Origin: an uncultured Clostridia bacterium
Lineage (GTDB): Bacteria; Bacillota; Clostridia; Christensenellales; Borkfalkiaceae
Assembly: GCA_947624965.1 (NCBI GenBank)
Contig: CANQMN010000005.1
Coordinates: 1-36,441, forward strand
Length of the DNA stretch: 36,441 bases
Direction: 5' to 3'
Shown piece by piece: positions 7,304 through 16,593 of the stretch. Each line of letters starts with the position of its first letter. The stretch's first letter is position 1. The notes beneath the pieces were generated by a model. That model did not search any database. It was not told the DNA's origin and saw only the letters and a program-made list of their open reading frames with translations. Both the position numbers and the translations under genes were made by a program.

Positions 7304-7787
7304 ACAGACTGCGCAACGCTTCCGTGATGAGGCGCAGATGTTCGCGCTCCTCGGCGAGGATCCCGCCGAGCACTTCCTTCACGGCGGAGGACGACAGCGT
7401 TTCCAGCATGCCCGCGTACCGCGCGACGGAAGCGCGCTCCCCTTCGAGGTCGGCTTCGAGCATCGCGCGCGTGTCCTTTACATAGTTGACGCAGGACGCG
7501 GAATAGTAGGATACGGGATAGGGCGGACAGGCGGTGAACACGGGCGGCGCGCCGAGGCGGGAGATGAGCGTTCCCAAAATTTCAAGGTGCCGCAACTCCT
7601 CGGATGCGATACGGCGGACGAGCTGTGCCGCGGCGAGCTCTCCGCGCGCGGAGAGCAAGACGGACTGGTACACGTATTGGAGCGCCGCCGTGAGTTCCCC
7701 TTCCTTCCCCGCATAGGCGGGCGAAACGACGCGGAGCGCGGCGCTGTCGGTGCGGACTTTTTCCAAAGGACCCATCGCAGATCGCAT
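7302..7787 (-). CDS. Ferritin-like di-metal protein (Mn-catalase/CotJC-like)
   Basis: The 161-residue four-helix protein has two E...ExxH metal-binding half-motifs: GELTA with Glu31 and ASEELRHLE with Glu64/His67 in the first half, then LEGERASVARY and LAEEREHLRLI in the second. This is the ferritin-like pattern seen in small manganese-catalase/CotJC-type and rubrerythrin-type proteins of clostridia, which handle peroxide or occur in spore coats. I chose ATG 7787 (MRSAMGPLEK), preceded by GGGGGAACA; the same frame stays open another 108 codons upstream through repeat DNA, but that extension is low-complexity and not protein-like. Exact function is unknown. Confidence 0.8.
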   Translation of the reverse strand: MRSAMGPLEKVRTDSAALRVVSPAYAGKEGELTAALQYVYQSVLLSARGELAAAQLVRRIASEELRHLEILGTLISRLGAPPVFTACPPYPVSYYSASCVNYVKDTRAMLEADLEGERASVARYAGMLETLSSSAVKEVLGGILAEEREHLRLITEALRSL

Positions 7788-8099
7788 GCCTGTTCCCCCA
7801 AAAGAGAATTCTCTCCATGGTATGCCGCGACCGACGAAAATGTGCGCGCGGTTTGAAAAGCTCCAACCCGCGCTTATGCCCCCTGCCCCTCCCCAACCCC
7901 TCCCCCTCGCGTTGCGAGGGGGAGGGTAAAAGGAAGACGAAGGCGGAGAAATAGAGACTCCCCCCGCGCGGAGCGCGGGGGGAGTGAAAAAGGAAAAGCG
8001 CGGGGGCACCAACTTACCTCCCCCTTGAAAGGGGGAGGGTTGGGTGGGGGTTGACGGGAAGGACGAAGGTCGGGGAGAAGGAGCCACTCCCCCTCCCCC

Positions 8100-8212
8100 T
8101 ATCGCCCGCACGTATTATGCCGCCGAAGGGCGACACGCCCCGCGCGCACTATTTGCTACCAAGCGCGGCACGAGCCCATGGGGCGAAGTAGGAGCAAAGC
8201 GACGAAGTACCC
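8100..8212. repeat. Repeat element E1, copy 1, with inserted 52-bp module
   Basis: It starts TATCGCCCGCACGTATT and ends GCGACGAAGTACCC. A 52-bp module (8138-8189, beginning CCCCGCGCGCACTATTTGC) sits between GGGCGACACG and AGGAGC. Copies 3 and 4 at 20504 and 20749 have these flanks joined directly, so the module behaves like a separate insertion. Confidence 0.85.
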
Positions 8213-8441
8213 TTCCCCCCTCCCCTACCCCTCCCCCTCGCGTTGCGAGGGGGAGGGTAACATAGACAAGGCGAGAGAGGGTAACATAGACAAGACGAGG
8301 AGAAGGGTAAGATAAAGAACCTCCCCCCATTGGACAATGGGGAAACCATAACCAAATTACCTCCCCCTTGAAAGGGGGAGGGTTGGGTGGGGGTCGACGG
8401 GAAGGACGAAAGGCGAGGCGAAGAAACCACTCTCCCTGCCC

Positions 8442-8553
8442 TATCGCCCGCACGTATTGTGCCGCCGAAGGGCGACACGCCCCGCGCGCACTATTTGCTA
8501 CCAAGCGCGGCACGAGCCCATGGGGCGAAGTAGGAGCGGAGCGACGAAGTACC
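8442..8553. repeat. Repeat element E1, copy 2, with inserted 52-bp module
   Basis: Nearly identical to copy 1 at 8100, with the module at 8480-8531. It is followed directly by the TCA-ATG-A hairpin at 8554. Confidence 0.85.
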
Positions 8554-8610
8554 CCTCCCCCTCAATGAGGGGGAGGGAAAAAATAAAGTTATCTCCCCCT
8601 ACCCTACCCC

Positions 8611-8735
8611 TGGTACGGCGGCAGGAACCGCCGTACCCCCGTCGCGCTTGCCTGCGCTCCCGTCGTGGCGCGCTCACAGTCCACCGGACTGTTGAGCAGG
8701 ATGCGCCACTCCCCCCTCACAATGTGAGGGGGGAG
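8611..8735. repeat. Repeat element E2, copy 1
   Basis: It opens with a perfect hairpin, GGTACGGCGG / CCGCCGTACC, continues CCCGTCGCGCTTGCCTGC, and includes the palindrome CAGTCC-ACC-GGACTG before a TCAC-tipped hairpin. The second copy is at 21034 and differs by an internal inverted module. Confidence 0.85.
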
Positions 8736-8840
8736 GTAAGAGAGAAAACGCGTGGGGGGAGTAAAAATAGACAAGGCGAGAGAGGTAACATAGACAGGGC
8801 GGGGAGAGGTAACATAGACAACGCGAGGGATAAAATAACG

Positions 8841-8864
8841 CCTCCCCCTTGGAAGGGGGAGGCG
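8841..8864 (-). terminator. Probable terminator of the ABC/surface-protein operon
   Basis: GCCTCCCCCTT / AAGGGGGAGGC forms a tight stem 22 bp past the stop of the large surface protein gene. On the minus strand it is followed by GTTATTTTA, so it could stop transcription. It is also a member of the hairpin repeat family. Confidence 0.6.
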
Positions 8865-8886
8865 GATCGGGAGTTAAGATAGAAGG

Positions 8887-11800
8887 TCAGTATGTCTGCT
8901 TGGCGGGGACGACGGTCTCGGAGAGGAGCGCGGCGAGCGCCACGGCGGCGGGCGGGTCGTGCGGGTCGCCGTTGGCGTCTACATAAGAGCCGTCCGCCCA
9001 CCTCGTATTTTTCAAGGAGTCCCGAAGGTCCTCGGTGTGGCTCTTTCTCTCTCCGAGGATAGACTGATCGCGGTAGACGGTATTCTTGTGCCATTGGATA
9101 TGTTGGTAGTTCTTTACGTCCTGCTCCTTAAATTCGCACTGCAAGCGAATATACCGATCGTTTGAGAACAGGTTATCCATATTTGCCGTACCTGTAAATT
9201 TTGCGCCGCTCATCTCTGCGCTTGCCTTATCCAATCTTGTGCCTGTTGCATCCAGCATTTCATATGTTGCGGCATAGTAAGCAAAGCTCGCGCCGAGGTT
9301 TATAAGTTCTTTACTTACTATCTTGGAATTATTACCCAACGTTGCACTTCCCGCTTTATCATACGTAGTACCGTTCCAAACGAACATCTTTCCACTTAAA
9401 TCAGAAGCGGCAAATGCCAATACGTTAACATAGATTTTTTCGGTACCGCTACCGTTTGTTCTTGCCTCAACATTTTTTCCATGCCACTCGAAGTAGTCTT
9501 TGACCTTCGGTGCAACCATATCGAAACATCCTCCGACCATTGCATTCAATTTGATGAGTGCAGGGTGATTGTAATAATTGAGGATATCGATCGTACCCTT
9601 ATAATATATTTTTATATTCTGTTGCGATACCTGATCTGCCTGAACAGAGGTACCGCATTCCGTCATGACGATGTTTTCGGCGTAAAAGACATCGTTGTCA
9701 TAATAAAGTTGCACCGCCGCCTTGGGAATACAGGAAAATACAGTGTTCTTCGCGTAGAATTTCTTATTCGACGGGTTGAACTTGTAGTAGTACGACAAAT
9801 CGCAGTAATACGCATATTGCATTTTCAGCACTAACGTTTGAATTTTCCCGTCGAGTTCTGTTTGGGGATTGGCGCATTTGATAACAGCGTTATACGCCCG
9901 ATCAAACGTTACGCCCGTACTTTCGTTGTATCCGTTCTTGTATTTATGATCGCCGCTCGATAGAATCGGGTTATCTTCTACATCCTTTTTGATGACTGCA
10001 TTGTATGCCTCCATGTTGACCTGATACCCGTTGCCGTAAAGGACGGTTTTGTTGAGGTTGGACGTTCCATTCAAAACCTGCGCCGCGGGAGCTTCGGGAA
10101 CCTCATCGGGTCCGTAAAGATTTTCATGCAGCACGATGTTGGCATGCGCATAGTACCCCGCCGCGTTAAACACGTTGACGAGGGCGTCGTCCTGCAACAC
10201 GTTGAAATTGAAGTGCGCGTTCGCTTTGCCGCTCTCCGTGCCGTCGCCCGCCGCCACGCGGAGGTAGGTATAGGCGTTTTCGGAGGGCGTGAAATCCCTG
10301 CCGCTCCCCTCTTTGGCGGCGTCCGTAACCGTCTGTTCGACGAGTTTCCAGTCCGCCTTTTCGCCGAAGTTGCCGAAGTAATCGTTCTGCACGTCCACCT
10401 CGGAGAGCCCGCCGAAGTTGCCGAAATAGATGTGGGCATAGTTCTCCTCGGCGAACACGTCGATCCACGGGATGCGGTCCTCCTTCGCGACGCTCGCCTC
10501 GTACAGTCCGCCCTTCGCGATGACCGCGCCTTCCTTTTGCAGCGTGGAAGGACCGTCTCCCTCGGCGGGGGCGATCGTGTATTCAACGTTCTTCCCGTCC
10601 GCCTTGTAGGAGACCTTGGCGCCGATCTGGGTAACGAGCGTTTGGGTCTGTTTCGTCTTATCGTTGACGCGGGTGAGCGTCCACGCGATGCCGTTCACGT
10701 CGGCGGGCGTCTCGCGGACGAGGTTGCTGAGCGCCTTAACGGGCATGCGGAAGTAATCGACGGTCGTCTTGCCGTCCGCGGAGTAATCGCTGTGCTTTGC
10801 GAACACGCGCACTTGCTGATAGCCCTTGTACACGTCGCCCTTGTTGGAATCGTCCCCGCTGTCGAACCCGACAAATTCCACGCTTTGCAGATCTACCCGC
10901 GAGAAGGCGAACAAGAGCGTGTTTTCGCCGCCGTGCAGGGTGAGCGTCTCGCCCGCGAACGAGGCGAGCTCGACGGGCGGGGTCACGGTGTACTTTGCGG
11001 TCCTTTCCGTAACGTCGAAGAAGGTATTCCAGCCCGCCTTTTCCTCCAAGGCGAAGTATTCCTTCGCCGTCTCCTCGTACAGCCCGCCGAGGAAGTCGGT
11101 AAAATCGGTCGTCGTTTGAATTTCGATGTCAAACGAACCGTGCATATCCTTGGGGAATACCGCCTCGATCCGCTCCGCATCCAAGGCGTACGGTCCGAGC
11201 GGCACTTCTCCGCCGTTGTCCGTGTAGATGACCTTGACTTGGAAGGCGAGGTCGGAGAGCTCCTTCCTTTGCAGGCGGAGGGTAACTCTCGCCGTGCCGC
11301 TCTCGATGGTAAGTTCGGTCTCCTCCGCGGTGGGAGAGACGGTGAACGTGAACGTCTTTTTGTTCACATCCGCCGCCGCGGCGGCGCCGCCCTCCGTCCC
11401 GAAGGTATAATTTACCGCCTTGCCCGCGGCGGTGAGTTCCTTGCCCGTGCGCGAGGGCGTTACGGTAAAGACGAGGTGAGGAAGGAGCGTTTTATATGCG
11501 CCGCCCTCCGCGAGCGTCTTGTTCTCGCACTCCACTTTGAGCGTATCGGCGAGGACTTCGGACTTCACTTTGAACGAAAACGTCTTGCCCGCAACGGTGA
11601 GCGTCGCGCGGTCGTTTTCGCCGTAGGAGCCGTTCTTCGAGGTGAGCGTCACCGTGGCGACGTTCTCCCCGACCGAGATATCCGCGTCGAAGAAATCGTT
11701 GGCATAGAAGGCGATATCCTTCTCTTGCAGCACAAAGTCGGCGGGTTGCGGGTCGGAGACGTCGATTTTAAGCGAGACCGTCCGCCCGATATCGCCGAAC

Positions 11801-13998
11801 GCAAGCGTATCGTTCCCGTCGCCGTACGGCGCCTCGCCGAGGCGTACGGAGAGCCCGCTCGTGATTTTGCCGTCCGTCGATTGGAGCTTGCAGCTGTTCT
11901 TCGCCTGCGTCCCCGTCTTTGTTCCGTCGCACTGCGTCGCCCGTTCGCCGAACTTCACGGAGGCGTCGATGGAAACGGGCTCGGCGCCCGAGAAGGACAC
12001 CGTCTTTGTATACACGAATTTATCGTCCTCCGAAGGGACGAGGTCCTGCGTTTGGACCTTTTTGCCGCCGATCCAGAGCTCCTTGCCCTCCATTGCGCCG
12101 TCGGGCGCGGTGAGCGTTACGGTGAGTTCCGCGCTCCCCTTGGACGTAGTGTACGTCGCCCCCGAACCGATGCCCGTTCCCCCGACGGAGAAGGCGATGT
12201 CCGAAGCCTCCATGGCTCTGTCCACATACACATGGATGGTGTAGTCGGGCGTTCCGCCCGATCTTGCGGCGCGCGTTGCAACGTCGGGGACAAAGGAGAC
12301 GGTGATATTCGCAAAGCCGCCCCGGAGGGGAATGAGCCTGCTGCCCTCCACGCGCACGACTGCGGGCGCATCGGACACGATGTTCGCTTTGAGCCCCGCG
12401 AACGCGCCGAACTGCAACACGCCCTCGTTGCTCGTGTCCGCGCCCGTATAGGAGAGGGAGATGCTCTGTTCCTCGCTCCCCTCCTGCAACGTTACGACTT
12501 TATCCGACTGCTTGGGCTGGGTGTAGACGACGGTGAGTTCCGCGTACGCCGTGCCCGCCGAAACGGAGACGACCGCCGTGCCCGCCTGCTCGAATTGAAG
12601 CATCGTTCCGTCGAGATGCGCGCACGCGCATTCCTCTTTGAGCGCGTAGGTGAGCTCGTCGGTGTGGTTTGCGGGTTCGGCGCGCACGCCGAGGACCTCG
12701 TCGCTTCCGCCCGAGAGCTCGGAGAGGTTCACGCTCTTCGAGGTAATGGAGACTTCGGATTTCGCTTCGCCGTTCGCGACGAAGGAGAGCGCGCGTGTCT
12801 GCCGCGTGACGGTAACGGTGCAGACGTCGTCCGAAAACGCCTTGACCGTGCCGCTCGCGCGGTCGTACTTGGTCGCGTAGACGGTGATCTCCACCGTGCC
12901 GAGCTCTGTCCCGTCGCCCACGTTTTTCAATGTGAATTTCTTCGCGGCGTCGTCGTATTCGATGAGGTCGGGACCTCTGAATTCGACCCTGTCGATGCGC
13001 TGATAGCAATCGTCGAGGTCGCTGCGGAAGGCGAGCGCGGAAAGTTCTTCGCCCGCAAGCGTATCGTAATCGAAGGTATATTCCGTCCTGTCGAACAATC
13101 TGCCCAAATAGTAGCCGAACGTGCAGACGTAACGAACGGAGACGCTGTCGGTATTCCCTCTGCCGTCCGCCGCCGTCGCGGTGATCGTAACGGGACCGGC
13201 GCTGTGAAAGACGATCGCGCCCGTTTGGTCGACGGTGGCGACGCTCCGATCGGAGGAGGCATATTCCAAGGCGTACGTCGCATCCTCGGGGACGGGAGAG
13301 ATCGCGGGGAACTGCGCCCGCTCCTTCGCCGTCTCGACGGGCGTCGTCTCCGCGGAGATGCTCCGGAGAGGGATGTGGCAGGTAAATTCCATCGTCGCCG
13401 CGATGGCGGGATCCTCGACGGACGCCACGGTGACGGTCGCCGTGCCCTTGCCGAGACACTTCACCTCCCCGCTCTGCGTGACGGAGAGGATCTCGGGCGC
13501 GGAAGAACTCCACGTGACCCGCTTATCCGTCGCCCCTTCGGGGAGCACTTCGACGGAAAGGCGGAAGGGATCGTCCCCCCGATAGAGGTCGCGCGCGTGC
13601 TCGCCGAGGACGACGCTGTGCACGCTGTCGTCCGTAACGATGACCTTGCGCTTGGCGGTCGCCGCGCTGTTTTCGAGGCTCGTTACGGTGATATAGGTCT
13701 CGCCGAAGCCCTTCGCGGTCACGAGCCCGTTCCCGTCCACGGAGACGATGTTCTCGTCGTCCACCGTGTAGACGAGGTCGCGGTTCTCCGCCTTCAAGGG
13801 GAGCACGGTAACGAGGAGTTGTTCCTGCGGCGGGGCGGTCTCATCGTCCATTTCGAGCACCAGCGCGGAATTTTCGACGAACTCCACCGACTCGACGAAT
13901 ATATGGGTAACGAGGCTCATGATCGCCCCGCTTACAAGCATGATCGCCAGCACGATGAGCGGCAATAATATTATCGTAGAGATCATCAACTTTTTCAT
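8887..13998 (-). CDS. Large membrane-anchored surface protein with Ig-like (Big_2) repeats and a probable beta-helix
   Basis: The 1703-residue protein begins with a hydrophobic signal anchor (MKKLMISTIILLPLIVLAIM...). Residues about 50-300 hold Big_2-type bacterial Ig domains with the usual D.(N/S)IVSV...G.VTAKGFGETYITVTS pattern, repeated with variation, followed by many beta-sandwich-like segments. From about residue 1270 onward the character changes: strand-turn repeats such as FYAKNTVFSCIPKAAVQLYYDNDVF suggest a parallel beta-helix, and the DNA at about 9160-10060 is clearly richer in A and T. No LPXTG or C-terminal anchor is seen, so it is probably held by its N-terminal segment. The start lies 15 bp past the permease stop. 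Likely role: binding or adhesion outside the cell together with the ABC proteins; ligand unknown. Confidence 0.85.
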   Translation of the reverse strand: MKKLMISTIILLPLIVLAIMLVSGAIMSLVTHIFVESVEFVENSALVLEMDDETAPPQEQLLVTVLPLKAENRDLVYTVDDENIVSVDGNGLVTAKGFGETYITVTSLENSAATAKRKVIVTDDSVHSVVLGEHARDLYRGDDPFRLSVEVLPEGATDKRVTWSSSAPEILSVTQSGEVKCLGKGTATVTVASVEDPAIAATMEFTCHIPLRSISAETTPVETAKERAQFPAISPVPEDATYALEYASSDRSVATVDQTGAIVFHSAGPVTITATAADGRGNTDSVSVRYVCTFGYYLGRLFDRTEYTFDYDTLAGEELSALAFRSDLDDCYQRIDRVEFRGPDLIEYDDAAKKFTLKNVGDGTELGTVEITVYATKYDRASGTVKAFSDDVCTVTVTRQTRALSFVANGEAKSEVSITSKSVNLSELSGGSDEVLGVRAEPANHTDELTYALKEECACAHLDGTMLQFEQAGTAVVSVSAGTAYAELTVVYTQPKQSDKVVTLQEGSEEQSISLSYTGADTSNEGVLQFGAFAGLKANIVSDAPAVVRVEGSRLIPLRGGFANITVSFVPDVATRAARSGGTPDYTIHVYVDRAMEASDIAFSVGGTGIGSGATYTTSKGSAELTVTLTAPDGAMEGKELWIGGKKVQTQDLVPSEDDKFVYTKTVSFSGAEPVSIDASVKFGERATQCDGTKTGTQAKNSCKLQSTDGKITSGLSVRLGEAPYGDGNDTLAFGDIGRTVSLKIDVSDPQPADFVLQEKDIAFYANDFFDADISVGENVATVTLTSKNGSYGENDRATLTVAGKTFSFKVKSEVLADTLKVECENKTLAEGGAYKTLLPHLVFTVTPSRTGKELTAAGKAVNYTFGTEGGAAAAADVNKKTFTFTVSPTAEETELTIESGTARVTLRLQRKELSDLAFQVKVIYTDNGGEVPLGPYALDAERIEAVFPKDMHGSFDIEIQTTTDFTDFLGGLYEETAKEYFALEEKAGWNTFFDVTERTAKYTVTPPVELASFAGETLTLHGGENTLLFAFSRVDLQSVEFVGFDSGDDSNKGDVYKGYQQVRVFAKHSDYSADGKTTVDYFRMPVKALSNLVRETPADVNGIAWTLTRVNDKTKQTQTLVTQIGAKVSYKADGKNVEYTIAPAEGDGPSTLQKEGAVIAKGGLYEASVAKEDRIPWIDVFAEENYAHIYFGNFGGLSEVDVQNDYFGNFGEKADWKLVEQTVTDAAKEGSGRDFTPSENAYTYLRVAAGDGTESGKANAHFNFNVLQDDALVNVFNAAGYYAHANIVLHENLYGPDEVPEAPAAQVLNGTSNLNKTVLYGNGYQVNMEAYNAVIKKDVEDNPILSSGDHKYKNGYNESTGVTFDRAYNAVIKCANPQTELDGKIQTLVLKMQYAYYCDLSYYYKFNPSNKKFYAKNTVFSCIPKAAVQLYYDNDVFYAENIVMTECGTSVQADQVSQQNIKIYYKGTIDILNYYNHPALIKLNAMVGGCFDMVAPKVKDYFEWHGKNVEARTNGSGTEKIYVNVLAFAASDLSGKMFVWNGTTYDKAGSATLGNNSKIVSKELINLGASFAYYAATYEMLDATGTRLDKASAEMSGAKFTGTANMDNLFSNDRYIRLQCEFKEQDVKNYQHIQWHKNTVYRDQSILGERKSHTEDLRDSLKNTRWADGSYVDANGDPHDPPAAVALAALLSETVVPAKQTY

Positions 13999-14013
13999 TG
14001 GGTTTTACCTGCC

Positions 14014-15615
14014 TTATCCTTCGATCTTTCCGTATTTTTTATCGACCGTAAACCAATACACCGCAAAATTGATCAGCGCATACAGCGCCGCCGCGCCGAT
14101 CGTATAGCCGTACGCCCAGAACTTTCCCCCGTCGAACACCCGCGGGAAGATGATCCCGATCGCGCCCAACACCGCCGAGAGCGCCAGCCCGATGAGCAGC
14201 ATATAGGCGATATTGATCTCCTCCGCTTCCCCGTTCGCCTTGGGCTTTAAGCTCGGGTTCGCCAAATTCAGATTGATGCCGTTGAACACCAGCCCCGCCG
14301 CAAGCAAAATTTGCGCCGCCACCAGAGCCGCCGCCTCGCCCGCGTTCAAAAATTCGAGACTGCACGCCACGACGACGCTGATCGCCAACGCCGCGAGGCT
14401 CACCCCCACCGCGAGCGACCCTTTGATGAGCAGTTGCTTCCGATAGGGAACGGGGATGAGTTTCGTGATGTAAAAATTCTTTCCCTCCACGCTCAAAACC
14501 GTGCCCGAAAAAGAACTTATCATCGCCATGAATACGGACATTACCAGCATCGATGCGCCGAAATTGATCCCCGCGCCCACCTGCGCTTCCCCGACCAGCG
14601 TTACCAGCCTGTGGCAGAAAAACACCATCACGGGCGTGGAGATCGCCACGCCCAAATAGAAATACGCGTACGTCTTCGTCCGCAAAATTTCCTTGAACCC
14701 GTACCGCAGGATCGCTCTCCCGCTTCCGTATCCGTCCATTTCGCTCCGACGGCGGTTCTTGCCGAAGCCCGTCTCCAACGCCCGCTTGCGGATGTCCGCG
14801 CACACAACGCGCGCCAACGCCGTTCCCGCGGCGATGAGAAGCGCGCTCCCGCCCAACAACACGCCCAGCCCCAACGCCCAGCCGTCGAAGAAAATCACGT
14901 TCCCGAGATAGAACGCGGGATTATAGTACGCGTCCAGCCCTTCCAGCAATCCTTTCCAGATTTCCAGCGTCCCCTGCTGCCAATTTCTGCGGATGAAGAA
15001 TTGCGCCAGCTCCGTCAGGATCCTGTTGTACAGCACGAAACAGCCCGCCAAAATCGCAACGAACAGAATGAGCCGAACCGCGCCGTGTTTCTCCAACAGC
15101 GCCGCCGCATACACGAGCGGGATCGCCGCGAACACCGAGAGCGCAAACGGCACCAGCGGCATGAGGATCGTGCCCAGAAGCATTCCCAATACATACAGCC
15201 CCGTGAAGCAGTCCATCGCGATCCCGAACACCACCATCACGGGGAGCGTCAGGATCGCCGTATAGATGCACAGATCGATATAGTTCAAGACGAGATAGCC
15301 GACAAAGAGTTTGAACGGGCTCAGCGGGAAGCGCGCGGAGATCTTCAAATCGGCGGGACGGTACAGCCTGTTCATCTGCATGCCCGTCGCCGCGACCGTC
15401 AGCCCCGCCATGATCACCGTGAGGTAGAGCTGCGCCAGTTCCTTCCCCGTTGTTTGGAGGCTCGTGCGCAAAACATACGTCAACGCCAACACCAGCCCGA
15501 GCGCGACCGCGACCGCAAACAGCGCCGCGAGCCCCGTCATCGCCGCGCTCGCCTTGTTATTGTTTCGGTTGTAGCCCCATTTGAGTTTCAGTTGCAACCG
15601 TATAAATTCACGCAT
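14014..15615 (-). CDS. ABC-2-like transporter permease, about 12 membrane segments
   Basis: The 533-residue protein is strongly hydrophobic, with roughly a dozen predicted membrane segments and a cytoplasmic loop around residues 275-300 (RKRALETGFGKNRRRSEMDGYG). The N-terminal REFIRLQLKLKWGYNRN and the two-half layout resemble large ABC exporter permeases of Firmicutes that pair with a single soluble ATPase. Its ATG overlaps the ATPase stop by 8 bp and its stop is 15 bp from the surface-protein start, so the three genes form one operon. The substrate is unknown; it may export or organise the neighbouring Ig-like protein or another surface polymer. Confidence 0.82.
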   Translation of the reverse strand: MREFIRLQLKLKWGYNRNNNKASAAMTGLAALFAVAVALGLVLALTYVLRTSLQTTGKELAQLYLTVIMAGLTVAATGMQMNRLYRPADLKISARFPLSPFKLFVGYLVLNYIDLCIYTAILTLPVMVVFGIAMDCFTGLYVLGMLLGTILMPLVPFALSVFAAIPLVYAAALLEKHGAVRLILFVAILAGCFVLYNRILTELAQFFIRRNWQQGTLEIWKGLLEGLDAYYNPAFYLGNVIFFDGWALGLGVLLGGSALLIAAGTALARVVCADIRKRALETGFGKNRRRSEMDGYGSGRAILRYGFKEILRTKTYAYFYLGVAISTPVMVFFCHRLVTLVGEAQVGAGINFGASMLVMSVFMAMISSFSGTVLSVEGKNFYITKLIPVPYRKQLLIKGSLAVGVSLAALAISVVVACSLEFLNAGEAAALVAAQILLAAGLVFNGINLNLANPSLKPKANGEAEEINIAYMLLIGLALSAVLGAIGIIFPRVFDGGKFWAYGYTIGAAALYALINFAVYWFTVDKKYGKIEG

Positions 15616-16330
15616 CCTGTTTTTCCTCGTTCAACGCTGTATAGTATCTGTCTAAATCGAATGCTTTTTCCTCCCTCAAATCGACTTCGTTCGCCACTTC
15701 CCCTTTCCGGATGAAGATCACCCTGTCGCACGTCTTGCCCACGACTTCCAGATTGTGCGTCGAAAACAGCACGGACCGATCGCCGACCGCATATCCCCTG
15801 ATGTACTCGCACAGCATTTTCATCGTCTGATGATCGAGCCCGACCATCGGCTCGTCCAAGATCCACAGCTTCGGCTCGTGCACGAGCGCGCCCAAAATAC
15901 AAATTTTCTGCCGCATTCCGTGCGAATACCCCGCGATCTGGATATCCAGCGCGTACTTGATATCGAACCGCTCCGCAAGCTCGTCGGTGATGAACTTCTT
16001 CCTCTCCTTCGACGCGCCCCACAGGCTCCCCATGTAATTGACGTATTCTCTGCCCGTCAATTTCTCGTATACGCTGTGATCGTCGGGAACGTACCCGATT
16101 TGCCGTTTCGCCTTCTCCGGCTCCTTCATGAGGTCGTATCCGCCGACCTTGACGACGCCCTCTTCATACGGCAATACGCCGATGATGCTCTTGATGATGG
16201 TGGATTTTCCCGCGCCGTTGCTCCCTACCAAGCCGACGACTTCTCCGTCGTTGACTTTGATGTTGATGTGCCGCGCGGAATACTTTTCGTTATTCTTGTA
16301 CTTCTTTGAAAGATCGATGACTTCTAACAT
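15608..16330 (-). CDS. ABC transporter ATP-binding protein
   Basis: The 240-residue ATPase has Walker A GSNGAGKST (36-44), a Q-loop region QIGYVPDDHSVYEKLT, the signature YSHGMRQK near 135, Walker B LWILDEP and the H-loop STHNLE. This is the CcmA/YtrB-type exporter ATPase class that pairs with a polytopic permease. I chose ATG 16330, preceded by GGAAGGAAAACA; an in-frame ATG at 16399 would add 23 poorly conserved residues. It is the first gene of the operon downstream of the invertible promoter. Confidence 0.93.
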   Translation of the reverse strand: MLEVIDLSKKYKNNEKYSARHINIKVNDGEVVGLVGSNGAGKSTIIKSIIGVLPYEEGVVKVGGYDLMKEPEKAKRQIGYVPDDHSVYEKLTGREYVNYMGSLWGASKERKKFITDELAERFDIKYALDIQIAGYSHGMRQKICILGALVHEPKLWILDEPMVGLDHQTMKMLCEYIRGYAVGDRSVLFSTHNLEVVGKTCDRVIFIRKGEVANEVDLREEKAFDLDRYYTALNEEKQDA

Positions 16331-16404
16331 TGTTTTCCTTCCGTCCCGTTCCCGCGCGCCGCGCGGATCCTCGTGCAGATTTTGTGCCTGATAACACACT
16401 TTAC

Positions 16405-16432
16405 ATTATATATAATTTCCCGAAAATTGCAA
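16405..16432 (-). promoter_or_regulatory. Second, non-invertible promoter candidate for the ABC operon
   Basis: On the minus strand TTGCAA (16432-16427) and TATAAT (16410-16405) are 16 bp apart, about 75 nt upstream of ATG 16330. It lies outside the invertible segment, so a basal level of operon expression may persist in either orientation. Confidence 0.55.
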
Positions 16433-16593
16433 CTATTTTACGTTAACGTCTCATTTTGCCTGTTTTTCACACCCATCTAATCGATTTTGTGCCTATATTG
16501 CACCGTTTTACGCACTATTGCGCAAAGATTGTTCATATTGTCCTCGCTGTGAAAAACACGCCGATCTGTCTAATCTATGTGCTTTCGTGTCCT

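Larger units (their letters stand above)
7898..8864. repeat. Mosaic array A of CCTCCCCC-type hairpin repeats
   Basis: This roughly 1-kb gap has no gene. It is built from short palindromes with a conserved outer stem (C/T-rich arm, then G/A-rich arm) and different, still self-complementary tips: CTCGC-GTT-GCGAG at 7898-7926 and 8228-8256, CGCGC-GGA-GCGCG at 7957-7985, TTGAAA at 8017-8038 and 8360-8381, ATT-GGAC-AAT near 8324-8343, TCA-ATG-A at 8554-8577, TCAC-AAT-GTGA near 8707-8737 and TTGGAA at 8841-8864. Several TTGAAA hairpins share the tail GGGTTGGGTGGGGG. Stop-free frames cross it but look like translated repeat. Confidence 0.9.

Noticed and set aside
7898-8864. CRISPR array
   Set aside because: The repeats are palindromic modules of varied length and spacing, without uniform spacers or cas genes.
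10126-13968. A 1280-codon open frame on the plus strand, antisense to the surface protein gene
   Set aside because: It is a stop-free shadow caused by high GC and codon bias. It has no SD, no recognisable domain and an Arg/Glu-rich shadow composition.
16461-16559. A second inverted pair, TGTTTTTCACA (16461-16471) and TGTGAAAAACA (16549-16559), as another invertible element
   Set aside because: Perfect but only 11 bp, with no convincing promoter between the arms. It may form a leader-RNA stem; too little evidence for a separate switch.
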